Of a DNA stretch of 64,000 nt, positions 35,489-44,772 are shown piece after piece (position 1 is the stretch's first letter; the number at the start of each line of letters is the position of its first letter). Source of the stretch: JAADHX01 sp964569385 (lineage in GTDB: Bacteria > Actinomycetota > Acidimicrobiia > Acidimicrobiales > Poriferisodalaceae); NCBI GenBank assembly GCA_964569385.1, contig CAZMUM010000004.1:77934-141933 (forward strand). Reading direction: 5' to 3'. The translations under genes and the position numbers were made by a program. Under the pieces are notes generated by a model that did not search any database, was not told where the DNA came from, and was given only the letters and a program-made list of their open reading frames with translations.

Positions 35489-35788
35489 TTACCTAGTTCG
35501 TTTGGTCCAGAGAAATAGCCCGACAATGGCAAAGACGGCTCCCAAGAAAAGGTAGGCGGACCAAACGGTACCGGGTAAATATGCGTTGACGAATCTGACC
35601 GACGAGACCGTGAGCAATACCAGCAGCACGATCGCCATCACTGCGATGACGAGACCGTAGACCAAAGCCCGGACGACCTTTAGAGCGGGCCCGGTGGTCT
35701 TGACCTTGACGTTGTCGATCAGTGAGACGAACTTGTCGGTGGCTTCGACACTCCAGTCGGTCTTGGATGCTTCTACGTCGTTGGCCAT
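35489..35788 (-). CDS. Small membrane protein of the sigM locus
   Basis: The 99-residue protein has two predicted membrane spans at about residues 42-66 and 74-94, and an acidic, cytoplasmic-looking N-terminus (VEASKTDWSVEATDKFVSLIDNV). It resembles holin-like / Act superfamily small proteins in layout, but I recognise no specific family. It lies between the anti-sigma and trxA genes and is probably cotranscribed. Confidence 0.7.
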   Translation of the reverse strand: MANDVEASKTDWSVEATDKFVSLIDNVKVKTTGPALKVVRALVYGLVIAVMAIVLLVLLTVSSVRFVNAYLPGTVWSAYLFLGAVFAIVGLFLWTKRTR

Positions 35789-35839
35789 AGATTGGCCAGC
35801 ATATCGTTCTTGGTTGACGCCTTGGTCGCCGACGCCCCG

Positions 35840-36742
35840 CTATTGGCCGGGTAGTGGCTCCGCCGGCGCAAGCAGCACACAAGATGATGGGTCGAACAGG
35901 AAGTGGTAGAGCGTGTCGAGGTCGTCACCTACTAGTAACTCAAGTGTCCCAGACGTATCTGAGACGGTAGCGCTGGCGATCCAGGGGCGGTCGGGAACGT
36001 CGAACTCTGGCAGACAATTCACGAACCTGGGATCGAGTGAGCCTTCGGGGAACGCGACCTCAAGGTCAGCAGCGACTGCTGGAGCCTCCGTCGTATCGGC
36101 AGCGGCCGACGTTGTGGTGGACCTTGGGGCCGAGTCTGCCTCCAAGGTTGTTTCCTCGGCACTTTGATCGTCGACTTCGGCTTGGCTGTCGGGGTCCCTC
36201 TCGAGGACGGCGGCATCTTCGAGCGCTTCGGCTTGCGGCGCCGCACCAGACGCGTCAGCCCGCGCCCCGTCAGTGGCGGGGCTGTCGAGCAATGTCGGCG
36301 CTGTGATTGCGGCATCATCGCTGCTAGCCCCGAATTCGACGGAGGTGAGGCTAACTCCGGCGATTGCTCCGACGCCTACCACGGCTGCGGCCGCGGCAAA
36401 GTTCAACCAGCGTTGTTTCTGGCGTCGTTTGGAAGCCAACGACGCAATCTTGGAGACGGGGCGAACGGGTGCGACCGCCGGAGGTCTTCGCGAAGCCAAA
36501 GCGGCAGTGGTTGCTGGTTCAGCATCTAGCTGAATCTGGTCGAAGACAGCGAGCGCTGCTTCCAAGTGGTCTTGACGGCGGTCAAGGGCCGCTGCTGGCG
36601 GTGTCATGAGCATGGCGTTCTTCACCCGCCGATGCTCGTCAATGAGCTTGCGGAGATCAGGATTTGAGCGCGCGGCCTCAAGAGCTCTCTCGTCGCCGTC
36701 GAGTGCGGCGTTCGCGAGGTCGTCAAGGGTTTCGTCAGCCAT
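35840..36742 (-). CDS. Putative membrane anti-sigma factor
   Basis: The 300-residue protein has an N-terminal cytoplasmic helical domain (about residues 1-105), one membrane span near residue 120 (WLNFAAAAAVVGVGAIAGVS) and an extracellular Ala/Glu/Thr-rich region ending in a small folded part with two Cys. Such one-span proteins next to an ECF sigma gene hold the sigma at the membrane. The ATG at 36742 overlaps the sigma gene stop by 8 bases. No ZAS-type HxxxCxxC motif is present, so it is not a classic zinc anti-sigma. Confidence 0.75.
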   Translation of the reverse strand: MADETLDDLANAALDGDERALEAARSNPDLRKLIDEHRRVKNAMLMTPPAAALDRRQDHLEAALAVFDQIQLDAEPATTAALASRRPPAVAPVRPVSKIASLASKRRQKQRWLNFAAAAAVVGVGAIAGVSLTSVEFGASSDDAAITAPTLLDSPATDGARADASGAAPQAEALEDAAVLERDPDSQAEVDDQSAEETTLEADSAPRSTTTSAAADTTEAPAVAADLEVAFPEGSLDPRFVNCLPEFDVPDRPWIASATVSDTSGTLELLVGDDLDTLYHFLFDPSSCVLLAPAEPLPGQ

Positions 36743-37331
36743 GATCACCTGTTTGGACGTCGGGCGGGCCCTCGTCGGTTCCAATTATCTTCGCTAAGGC
36801 GGTGCGACCGCGGGCAATACGCGACTTGACGGTACCGACCGGCACCGCGAGCTCGGCAGCTATTTGGGCGTAGTCGAGGTCCATGACGTCGCGCATGATT
36901 ACCGGCACACGGAATCTCTCGTCGAGCTGATCGAGCGCGGTTGCTATCGAGTCGATGCTGGTGACTCTGTCGGCGGTGATGTCGGGGTGACCTTGGACGG
37001 CAGTCAATGGCTGACTATCGAGGCGAAGTGCCAGCACCGCGTCGTCGGTGGGGTCAGGACGACGCTTTCGTCGTCGCAGCTCGTCTAGGCATGCATTGGT
37101 TGCTACGCGATACGACCAGGTTGAAAACGCCGAGTGGCCATCGAACCGGTCGAGGCGACGTGTGATGGCAATGAGGGCTTCCTGGGTTGCGTCGAGGGCG
37201 TCGGCCTCGTTTCCGGCGATCCGCCGACAGATCCCGTAAATGCGATCGTAATGACGCCCAAGCAGGTCGTTCATGGATTGACGGTCACCGTTGATGGCTG
37301 CCGCAACCAGCTGTTCATCCGACCGCTTCAT
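36735..37331 (-). CDS. sigM: ECF RNA polymerase sigma factor, SigM-like
   Basis: The protein has sigma region 2 (DALDATQEALIAITRRLDRFDG, STWSYRVATNACLDELRRR) and region 4 (LDERFRVPVIMRDVMDLDYAQIAAELAVPVGTVKSRIARGRTAL). Position next to an anti-sigma gene, thioredoxin and CwlM matches M. tuberculosis sigM, so the name is by synteny. The ATG at 37331 matches the normal ECF length; an upstream start at 37391 is possible. Confidence 0.88.
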   Translation of the reverse strand: MKRSDEQLVAAAINGDRQSMNDLLGRHYDRIYGICRRIAGNEADALDATQEALIAITRRLDRFDGHSAFSTWSYRVATNACLDELRRRKRRPDPTDDAVLALRLDSQPLTAVQGHPDITADRVTSIDSIATALDQLDERFRVPVIMRDVMDLDYAQIAAELAVPVGTVKSRIARGRTALAKIIGTDEGPPDVQTGDHG

Positions 37332-37394
37332 TGGCTGAACAGAATACGACGAACGGCCGATGTCCGCCGACTCTTTGGCCAACACCTCCAATTG

Positions 37395-38783
37395 TCAGTT
37401 GCGGGTCCCCGTGACAGCGATGTCGGTCACGATCACCCGAAACTCCGGCCCTTGGCCCAGATCGGTGATCCAAAGAAGCAGTGAGGCAGGTGTTCTCAGA
37501 CCAGCAACATCGCTGATTTCGACATCTGCCTGAACGTCGACCACCGCGAATATCGGCTCACCCCAGTCGACTACTGCGAGGGGTGGTTCCGACGATGCGT
37601 ACAGCTCGAACGCCCAATTTCGCGTTGGACTCCTGATGACAATGCTCTCGAGTTCAGCTGTGTCTGAGATCTCAATCACGAGGCCGACGCCGTCTTTCAG
37701 GTTGCCGAATCGCCGAGAGTTGTAGCGTTCGGTTTGCCAGCCGCGCGTCGGATCACCGTCATTTATCAGGGTCAGCCTGTTGGGGCTCTCGGTGCCGTCG
37801 CCGGACGGGTCGAAGTCGGTAACTCTTGACACTGCAATCGGTTCGACTATGGGGCTGACGGCAGTACTAGACGTAGTCGAGGTCGTCGTCGTAGCGACAG
37901 TTGTCGGTGACGGCTCGAAGCCGACCACTTCGCGTGCCCCCTCGATGATTGTGCGGCCGGCTTCGGTCCGACCCAGAACCGAGCCAACCAAGATCAGTAC
38001 TGCCGCTATCAGCAGGACGAATGCGGCGGGCAACAACCAGCGCCGTTCGGTACTGGAGAAAGACGCTGGCGCGGATACCTCGTGTCGTGTTGTGCGGAGC
38101 GCCGAGACAAACGTAGTCGCGTCGCTGAAGCGCCCATGGTGAAGAGCATCGTCGAGCGGTCCAGCAAATGATGCGGGAAGCGAGGGATCGAGCTCCGGAC
38201 TACCCAAACCCGAGTGAGGCGGCCGTCCGACAACGAGCTCATGAACCATGCTGGCAAGACTTGTTATGTCGCCACGGATGGTCTCGTCGCCAGACGCGTC
38301 GCTTGCCCCGCCGGTTCCAAGGTCGTTGATGACGAGCCTGCCGTCGTCAGTTGTAGATACCCCGGAAAGAGTGAGCCCGCCGTGGGTGATACCGAGGCTA
38401 TGAATCGCGTCGATACTGGTGGCAAGTTTGTCAGCTACCTCGATGGCAGCGGTTGGCTGAAGTGTGTGACCAGCGCCAGTCTGGGCGCGTAGGTCATTTG
38501 GCGAAGTGTGCTCGACGACAACGCCGATCGTGTCGTCGCCGATAACGTCATAAACGCGGGCGAAGCCAGAATGGTCGACCCTGGCTGCTTCTCGAAGCCG
38601 CACAATCAGACGTTCTAGAAGCTCGCGGTCCGAGTTGAGGTCTTCACGGACTAGGTGAATCGTGACCGCGCGATCCAGTCGGGTGTCCCACCCGTCCCAG
38701 GTTTCGGTCAGCCGACCAACATGGCGGAACTCGCCGATCTGGTAGCGATCGCCCGACAGCCGGGGAGGTTTTCTCCCGGCCAC
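37395..38783 (-). CDS. Transmembrane pseudokinase with extracellular domain
   Basis: The 462-residue protein has a Ser/Thr-kinase-like fold at residues 1-250, but key residues are gone. The catalytic loop reads ITHGGLTLSGV (no HRD), the metal-binding loop is INDLGTGG (no DFG), and the VAIK lysine is replaced (RAVTIHLVRED). A membrane span lies near residue 255, then a Thr/Ser linker and a 150-residue extracellular beta-rich, discoidin-like domain. In M. tuberculosis the matching pseudokinase is fused to MurJ and docks FhaA; here it is a separate gene, with degV between it and murJ. Confidence 0.82.
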   Translation of the reverse strand: MAGRKPPRLSGDRYQIGEFRHVGRLTETWDGWDTRLDRAVTIHLVREDLNSDRELLERLIVRLREAARVDHSGFARVYDVIGDDTIGVVVEHTSPNDLRAQTGAGHTLQPTAAIEVADKLATSIDAIHSLGITHGGLTLSGVSTTDDGRLVINDLGTGGASDASGDETIRGDITSLASMVHELVVGRPPHSGLGSPELDPSLPASFAGPLDDALHHGRFSDATTFVSALRTTRHEVSAPASFSSTERRWLLPAAFVLLIAAVLILVGSVLGRTEAGRTIIEGAREVVGFEPSPTTVATTTTSTTSSTAVSPIVEPIAVSRVTDFDPSGDGTESPNRLTLINDGDPTRGWQTERYNSRRFGNLKDGVGLVIEISDTAELESIVIRSPTRNWAFELYASSEPPLAVVDWGEPIFAVVDVQADVEISDVAGLRTPASLLLWITDLGQGPEFRVIVTDIAVTGTRN

Positions 38784-38788
38784 GTGTG

Positions 38789-39622
38789 TCAGCTCTGGAC
38801 CTGGAACGTCACACCGATCGTGCCGAGTCCTGCGTGTGATCCGATAATGGCGCCGATGTCACCGACAATAATTTCACCGTCATAATTCTCGCTGAGTCTG
38901 CTCACAAAGTCATCGACATCGTCGCAGGCGGCGTGCATCACCGAGAGCCGTTCGATGTTGCCGGCGTTAGACACAATGTTGAGAAGAGCGGTGAGGGCCC
39001 TAGCTCGTGTCCGTTGTTTGCCCCTCGGCTCGACGACACCCTCGCGTATTTCGATCATTGGTTTGATCGACAAGAGGCTTCCGAACAATGACTGGGCGGC
39101 GCCGATTCGGCCGCCCTTCTTTAGGTTGTCGAGCGTGTCGAGTGCAGCGTGTACCTGGGTGCGCTTTCCCATGTCACGAGCTGCCGCTGCTATCTCAGCT
39201 GCGTTGCTGCCTTCGCGCGCGAGTTGAGCGGCCGCTAGAACAATTGTCCCTTGACCCATGCTGACTGTTTGGCTGTCGACGATTTCGACTGGAGCATCGG
39301 CCATGGACTTGGCCGCCGCGTCAGCGGCTTGAATGGTGGCCGACAGGCCACCGGACAGATTTATGCACACAACCGCGTCGTAGTCCCCATCGAGAGCACC
39401 TCGAAAGGCTTGTTCGAAAGCGCCGGGTGACGGAGCTGCGGTTTCTGGCAGAACGGCCGACGCTTCGCAACGCTGCCAGAACTCGTCAGAGCTTAGGTCG
39501 ACTCGATCGACGAACTCTTCGTCGCCAAATCGGACTGTCAACGAAACCACGGCGATGTCGTACTCGTCGACGAGCGATTGAGGGAGATCACAAGCGCTGT
39601 CGGTTACAATTTTGACGGTCAT
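38789..39622 (-). CDS. DegV family fatty-acid-binding protein
   Basis: The 277-residue protein starts MTVKIVTDSACDLP, the DegV signature, and has the later IVDSQTVSMGQG segment, with the LKKGGRIG motif. DegV proteins bind fatty acids and supply them to fatty acid kinase (FakA). No FakA gene is nearby. It lies 5 bases from the pseudokinase gene and 79 bases after murJ. The ATG at 39622 is chosen over the upstream start at 39685. Confidence 0.92.
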   Translation of the reverse strand: MTVKIVTDSACDLPQSLVDEYDIAVVSLTVRFGDEEFVDRVDLSSDEFWQRCEASAVLPETAAPSPGAFEQAFRGALDGDYDAVVCINLSGGLSATIQAADAAAKSMADAPVEIVDSQTVSMGQGTIVLAAAQLAREGSNAAEIAAAARDMGKRTQVHAALDTLDNLKKGGRIGAAQSLFGSLLSIKPMIEIREGVVEPRGKQRTRARALTALLNIVSNAGNIERLSVMHAACDDVDDFVSRLSENYDGEIIVGDIGAIIGSHAGLGTIGVTFQVQS

Positions 39623-39700
39623 TCTGGCCTCTTGTGCTGGTGTCTTCTGTGGGCTGCTGGTTCCATGTCGAATGGTCGGACGCACGCTACTTGGTAGGCG

Positions 39701-41377
39701 TCATTCGCGCATTTCTGCGTCTGGTTGACTGTCGTTGGGTTTACTTGCACCTGCCCTCAAAAGCCCGACGATGGTTGTTGCGATTTCGACGCGTTGGAAA
39801 TCCGCCAGGCCCAAATAGATGAACGCTGCGGGTAGGACCACTGCCGCGGCTCGCACAAGATCGGGCAGATCTCTCGAGAGGCGGGCAGCGACTAACATCA
39901 CAAACGCGGCGGCCAGCGTTGGAAGTACCAGCTTTCGCCAGCGTCCTTGAGTGACGGTGTCTGTGCCAAGAACCCGGCTTAGACGATTTCGCAGTAAGGC
40001 AACTTCTACCCAGGCACCGACCGAGGCTCCAAGAGCGAGTCCTAGAGCACCGAGCCTGAGAGGCAGGTCGTCGGCGTTTCGTACGGCCGAACTCAGCGGC
40101 CACAACGGCGACAAGAGTTGCTCGACGCCGAGCACCGAGCCGCCGTACACGAACAACCTGTCCATCTGGAACATGAGTACGACCGCAACGATGGCCGATA
40201 CGACGTACCGAACTCCGGCGACTCTCGCCGGAGTTGCTGAGTCGCCGACGGCGTAGAAGGTGTTCTGCATCATGCGCGATGTTCCGAGCGCGACCAGGCC
40301 CAGCGAGTAACCGGCGACCACCAACCCGATGAGCAGCACTTCGTTCGAGCCGATGTTCGAACCTGGGACCAGGCTGAAAATCGCGCCGACGATGAACCGA
40401 CCCGCGACCACGTAGGCGACGGTTGTGAACGCCATAAAGAACATGATCTGCTCGAGCGCGGCACTCAACCGAAGGCGCAGGTCGTGCATGTTTGTACTTA
40501 GGCGAGACATCTCTGGAAGTTCGGCTGCGGCGACGCTCATTGCGAACAACGAGATGGGCAGCAGATGGAGCACCTGGGCCGCGCCAAGAGCGGCGAGAGC
40601 GCCAGTGGCGAGCAGAGTTGCCAGCCCAAGGTCGACGAAGGCCGAGACTTGAGCCGATCCGCGACCTAGCACGACTGGTCCAAATCGTCTGAGGGTGTCG
40701 CGAAACTCGGGGCTTCTGAAAGCAACGCCCCGACCGAGGTACGGATTCGCCCGCCGCAGCGCTGGAATCTGAATCACGAACTGAAGTACGGCCCCCGCGG
40801 TAACAGCCCACGCAACTCGAATGGCCAAGTCTCGGCCAACCAGTCCTGTTCCGGCCGCGACAACGACACCGATCTGGGTGAGGTTCCAGACCACAGGAGC
40901 GGCGTACGGCAGCAGGAAGTTCCGGTGACTGTTAAGTACGCCGAGGCTCCACGCTGATAGGACGAGCACACCTATGCCTGGAGTCATGATTCGCACGAGG
41001 TCGACGGTGAGATCACGACGGGCGTCAGTGAGGCCGAAGGCCAGGGCCTGAGTGAGCGGTTCGGCGGCCAACACGCCAGCGATGACGAGCGGCGTGGTGA
41101 CCGCTATGAGGAACACGGCCATCGTGTTGGCCAGCCGGGCTGCACGGCGTTGATCCTCATCAACGAGGCCCGAATATACGGGAATGAACGACGCCGAGAG
41201 CACACCCTCGCCCAACAGGTTCTGCAAGAGGTTGGGTAGACGAAGCGCGGTTGCGTACGCATCGCCTGCGACACCGATATCGAGGCGGCCCCTTACTAAG
41301 ACCTCTCGAACCAGCCCAGAAAGCCGTGACAATAGGATCCCTGCGGCGACGGTGCTGCTGCCTGAGCTCCGGGTCAC
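39701..41377 (-). CDS. murJ: Lipid II flippase MurJ
   Basis: The protein is a MATE-like polytopic protein with the MurJ N-terminal signature (RLSGLVREVLVRGRLDIGVAGDAYATALRLPNLLQNLLGEG, in parts), and 14 or so spans. It flips lipid II across the membrane. The GTG at 41377 overlaps the DUF6049 stop as GTGA; a start at 41431 would overlap by 58 bases. It has no C-terminal pseudokinase, unlike the mycobacterial protein. Confidence 0.94.
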   Translation of the reverse strand: MTRSSGSSTVAAGILLSRLSGLVREVLVRGRLDIGVAGDAYATALRLPNLLQNLLGEGVLSASFIPVYSGLVDEDQRRAARLANTMAVFLIAVTTPLVIAGVLAAEPLTQALAFGLTDARRDLTVDLVRIMTPGIGVLVLSAWSLGVLNSHRNFLLPYAAPVVWNLTQIGVVVAAGTGLVGRDLAIRVAWAVTAGAVLQFVIQIPALRRANPYLGRGVAFRSPEFRDTLRRFGPVVLGRGSAQVSAFVDLGLATLLATGALAALGAAQVLHLLPISLFAMSVAAAELPEMSRLSTNMHDLRLRLSAALEQIMFFMAFTTVAYVVAGRFIVGAIFSLVPGSNIGSNEVLLIGLVVAGYSLGLVALGTSRMMQNTFYAVGDSATPARVAGVRYVVSAIVAVVLMFQMDRLFVYGGSVLGVEQLLSPLWPLSSAVRNADDLPLRLGALGLALGASVGAWVEVALLRNRLSRVLGTDTVTQGRWRKLVLPTLAAAFVMLVAARLSRDLPDLVRAAAVVLPAAFIYLGLADFQRVEIATTIVGLLRAGASKPNDSQPDAEMRE

Positions 41378-43296
41378 GTCGGGACTGTCTTGCGGCGATA
41401 CCTCGAGCGCAGCAGCTCGCGACTCCACCACACAATGAGCACCAAGGCCGCACCAATCGAGATCACAATTCCGATTCCAGACGGGGCTGTCGACCGCATT
41501 GTGAGATCGACGGTTCCTAGTGACAGTTCGCCATCGGGCGAGAGCAACTCGATTCGTAGTGGGAACGATCCCGAAGACAAAGCTTCGACGCGGATTTCGC
41601 GCGATGTCACTGAGTCGGGTTCCAACACCAAAGTAAGACTCTCGCCGTCGGCGAACTCTACGAACTTTGCTTTGTCGGTGATGAAGCGGGCTTCGACCCG
41701 AAACGTGTACGAAGCATTGTTTTGAAACGCGAAAGGGTAGGTGGCACTGCGAGACGTCAGATTTACCGAGCCAAGAGGAGGCGGTTTGATGGCTTGCACT
41801 TCGATATGAATCCGATCGACTACCCGCTGAGCGACGAGTTCGCGGTCCTCTCCGGTCACACCCAATCCCAGGCTCAGAAGTAGCTGTTCGGCTAGCTGAT
41901 CGTGCAGCACATCGACGTCTTGTTGTCGGATCATCGAGCGGTATGCAGCAAGAACTCGTTCGGCTTCTCGGTATTGGGAGATGTCTCCGGCGAGTCGTTC
42001 GATGGCCACATCGGTGTTGAGATCGACGTTCAGCGGGCGTCCAGAAATCGTGACTAGCGGTGCGGTCGCGAACGCCTCTGAAACCGTGACCGACGTCAGA
42101 AGAGGGGCCGATCGCGACAATCCTTTGAGGAGCTCGGTAACGAAGTCTTCGTCAGCGCCTTGTCCGGTTTCGTACGCAAGAACGGTTGCTGTTGGGTTGT
42201 CGGCTGACAACGCCACGACCGCTAACTCGGCCAAGAGGTTATGGGCTCGGAGTACTGGATCCGACGGCGCCGCGTCGGTAAAACGAACCGGTGTTACCAG
42301 CAGATGAATCGGACCGGTTGCTGTCTCGGTTTCGATCGGTGCGTCGAAATCGCTCGTTTCGTCGACAACAACTAGGTCTCTAACACCGCGATCGCGCCAG
42401 ATGCCCGCTAAGTCGACATCGGGCCAACTGCTGGTGAGCAAGGCGGTGAGCGTTGGGGTTGTGTCGGCGAACGCGGCCAGCGTGGCAGTTCCGCGTTCGA
42501 ATAGCTCTGTTGCATCCTCACTCAACCCTTCGACGGCAAGAGCGCGTTCATCGATCGGTACGTAGGGGGCGACGAGAAGTTCTGCTCGGCCGGCTTGAAC
42601 CCTCTCTCGCAAGCTCTGAATCAGTGGATCGTTGGCGGAATCGTCGAGCAGCCGGCCGTTGACTTGGACGGTGACTGGGACAGTCGGATTCGAAGTAATG
42701 CCCCGGATCCAGATGGCAGCCGCATCGTCGTTGTCGATGTTTCCTGAGGTTTCAGCTGCTGGCCTGACGTCCATTGTGAGGCCGATGGCTACTCGTGATA
42801 CCACCGGTGCCGGAGGAGCGATCACCAGGTGCGTGATCATCTCGGCTAGCCGATCGCCATTTCCGGTTCGTACCACCACTGACACTGGGTACACACCACT
42901 ATCGCGTAGCTGTACGCCGTCTTCGCCAATGGGAATTCTCACCGTGAGGTCGCCAGACAAGGGGATGCTTAGATCGCTGACGGCGTCTTCGCTTAGCGTG
43001 AGAATCGTTCCGGCCGACTCGACATCTACAGCGTTGAGGAAGCTATCTCTATCGTCCAGCCGGGTGTGGATGGCTACCGATACAACATCGGTGTCATCGA
43101 TCAGTCCAGGTAGCAACAACCGCAGGACGAACTCGTCCTCGACGAGTACTGTTCGTTCCAGAAGTCGGAGGCCACCTGAACCCGTTGGCTGTGCCGAGGC
43201 GCCAGAAGAAGACACCGCAAATAGGATTGTCAGGACGGGCGGAAGTAGCACCGCGATCACACCTCGGACGCGGTGGCGCACCGACCCTCGACTCAC
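41374..43296 (-). CDS. DUF6049 family exported membrane protein
   Basis: The 640-residue protein has a signal peptide at residues 10-35, a large extracellular region of beta-rich domains, and a single C-terminal membrane span followed by a basic tail (RELLRSRYRRK). It matches the actinobacterial gene that lies just before murJ (Rv3909 in M. tuberculosis), an essential protein of unknown function. Four-base overlaps on both sides point to tight coupling with the GNAT gene and murJ. Confidence 0.85.
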   Translation of the reverse strand: MSRGSVRHRVRGVIAVLLPPVLTILFAVSSSGASAQPTGSGGLRLLERTVLVEDEFVLRLLLPGLIDDTDVVSVAIHTRLDDRDSFLNAVDVESAGTILTLSEDAVSDLSIPLSGDLTVRIPIGEDGVQLRDSGVYPVSVVVRTGNGDRLAEMITHLVIAPPAPVVSRVAIGLTMDVRPAAETSGNIDNDDAAAIWIRGITSNPTVPVTVQVNGRLLDDSANDPLIQSLRERVQAGRAELLVAPYVPIDERALAVEGLSEDATELFERGTATLAAFADTTPTLTALLTSSWPDVDLAGIWRDRGVRDLVVVDETSDFDAPIETETATGPIHLLVTPVRFTDAAPSDPVLRAHNLLAELAVVALSADNPTATVLAYETGQGADEDFVTELLKGLSRSAPLLTSVTVSEAFATAPLVTISGRPLNVDLNTDVAIERLAGDISQYREAERVLAAYRSMIRQQDVDVLHDQLAEQLLLSLGLGVTGEDRELVAQRVVDRIHIEVQAIKPPPLGSVNLTSRSATYPFAFQNNASYTFRVEARFITDKAKFVEFADGESLTLVLEPDSVTSREIRVEALSSGSFPLRIELLSPDGELSLGTVDLTMRSTAPSGIGIVISIGAALVLIVWWSRELLRSRYRRKTVPT

Positions 43297-44003
43297 GCGT
43301 TGTCCGCTAGATCGACTTCAAGGACAGCTAAGTCATGGGGCTCTGGTCGAAACCCAACCGCGAGATATAGCTGGAGCGCACGTTCGTTTGCCATCTGGGT
43401 GTTGACTAAGGCATGGGTGGCGCCGCGGCGGCGCATCCAACGAAGGCCGTCCGTAACGAGGGCTCTTCCCATGCCGCGACCTTGGGCCGCTGGGCGTACC
43501 GCGAGGCGTTGTAGGTATCCGGCCGTGCCAGCCCTGCCACTGACCGCGTAGCCGACCACTTCGGCGTGGCCAACAACGCGAACACGAGCGGTCGGTGTCG
43601 CTTTGATTGCCTCCGTCAGGCCGACATCGTCGAGGCGCCAGAACGAATCGAATGCCTCGGCGTCGGTATCGAGTACTCCCGTGCGATCGGTTCGGCGCGA
43701 GCGCCTCAGCCCGGCATCCTCAAGTCTTGGCAGTTGCTCGAGGTCGTGTCGGAGAAGATGAAGGCGCTCGCGTTCGCTATACCCCGCCTCCTTGAATGAA
43801 CGTTCCTCGGCCGGTGTCAGCGCTGATGTGACAACACGTTCGACGCCGCGTTCGCGTAGGGCATCAGTTGTTAGACGGATTGCCGTAACTGACACCGGTT
43901 GTCGCCCCGGAATAGGAGCGACGTACGCGGTCGAGGGATCGCCGCGCCATGCGCGTACACGGAGGCGTTCATTGCCCCATCGCTGGATCTCTGTGCGTGC
44001 CAA
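43293..44003 (-). CDS. GNAT family N-acetyltransferase
   Basis: The 236-residue protein has the GNAT acetyl-CoA motif QRLAVRPAAQGRGMGRALV near residue 165 and the NERALQLYLAVGF segment typical of the C-terminal part. The N-terminal 100 residues may be a second, worn GNAT domain (GERVVTSALTPAEERSFKEAGY-like). Substrate unknown. A TTG start is used. It is the first gene of the DUF6049-murJ operon. Confidence 0.85.
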   Translation of the reverse strand: MARTEIQRWGNERLRVRAWRGDPSTAYVAPIPGRQPVSVTAIRLTTDALRERGVERVVTSALTPAEERSFKEAGYSERERLHLLRHDLEQLPRLEDAGLRRSRRTDRTGVLDTDAEAFDSFWRLDDVGLTEAIKATPTARVRVVGHAEVVGYAVSGRAGTAGYLQRLAVRPAAQGRGMGRALVTDGLRWMRRRGATHALVNTQMANERALQLYLAVGFRPEPHDLAVLEVDLADNA

Positions 44004-44042
44004 CCGGGCGCCTCAAATGAGTCGACGTTGCGAGCTAGCGAT

Positions 44043-44084
44043 CGTAGACGCCCCGCCAATAAATTGTGGGCGGAGCCGTCTACG
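44043..44084 (-). terminator. Hairpin after carD
   Basis: CGTAGACG pairs with CGTCTACG at its ends (8 bp) and inner CCGCC pairs with GGCGG, giving a long GC-rich stem with an AT-rich loop. It is between the carD stop and the start of the GNAT gene on the same strand. There is no T-run. Confidence 0.6.
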
Positions 44085-44127
44085 GGTTGGATCGAAGGCC
44101 GATCGAGGAGTGGCGCGGACGAGGGGC

Positions 44128-44610
44128 TCAGTCGGCCAGGCGTTCAGCGACGGCCTCTAGCGCGCCGTCCTCGCTGACATCCATAGAGATCGAAAGTTCC
44201 GAGACCAGAATCTGGCGCGACTTTTCGAGCATCGATTTCTCGCCAGCGGATAGGCCTTTGGCTGCTTCTCTGAGGGCTAGGTTTCGCACCACCTCGGCCA
44301 CCTGATAGATGTCGCCGGACTTGAGCTTCTCTTGGTGGTTCTTAAAGCGCCGGCTCCAGTTGGCCGGTTCGCGGATGTCCTTTTTAGCGAGCAACTCGAA
44401 AAGATCCTCGACGTCATCTTCGTCGATGGGTGGCCGCATTCCGACCTCGTCGACTTTGTCGACGGGTACAGACAACTTCAGATCGCCGTGGGCGGTCTTG
44501 AGGTTGAGGTACTCGCGCGACTCGCCGAAGGCTTGTCGTGTTTCGCGGCTGAGGATCACCGCGGCACCGTGGTGCGGGTAGATGACGTTGTCACCAACCT
44601 TGAAGTCCAT
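44128..44610 (-). CDS. carD: Transcription regulator CarD
   Basis: The 160-residue protein has the CarD N-terminal Tudor-like domain (DFKVGDNVIYPHHGAAVI) that binds RNA polymerase beta, and a C-terminal helical domain with the conserved Trp in REPANWSRR that touches the promoter DNA. It stabilises open complexes at rRNA and other promoters. The ATG at 44610 matches the family; a start at 44637 adds 9 residues. It diverges from the CCA-adding enzyme gene. Confidence 0.96.
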   Translation of the reverse strand: MDFKVGDNVIYPHHGAAVILSRETRQAFGESREYLNLKTAHGDLKLSVPVDKVDEVGMRPPIDEDDVEDLFELLAKKDIREPANWSRRFKNHQEKLKSGDIYQVAEVVRNLALREAAKGLSAGEKSMLEKSRQILVSELSISMDVSEDGALEAVAERLAD

Positions 44611-44772
44611 GGAGATCCCGTCGTTGTGCTTGTCCAAAAGGGGGTGAGCGCGTGGCGCAGCGCGTCAAATGCGACGCGTGTGAATCAACTAGATTGCCAG
44701 ACGTTGCCTATTACTACCAGTGGTTGTGCCGCTTTCCACACCACAGGCGGTGATGCACCTACTCTCAGCCCA

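Noticed and set aside
44332..44772. N-terminal extension of the CCA enzyme into carD
   Set aside because: The extension runs antisense to carD and has no family match; the ATG at 44773 gives normal length.
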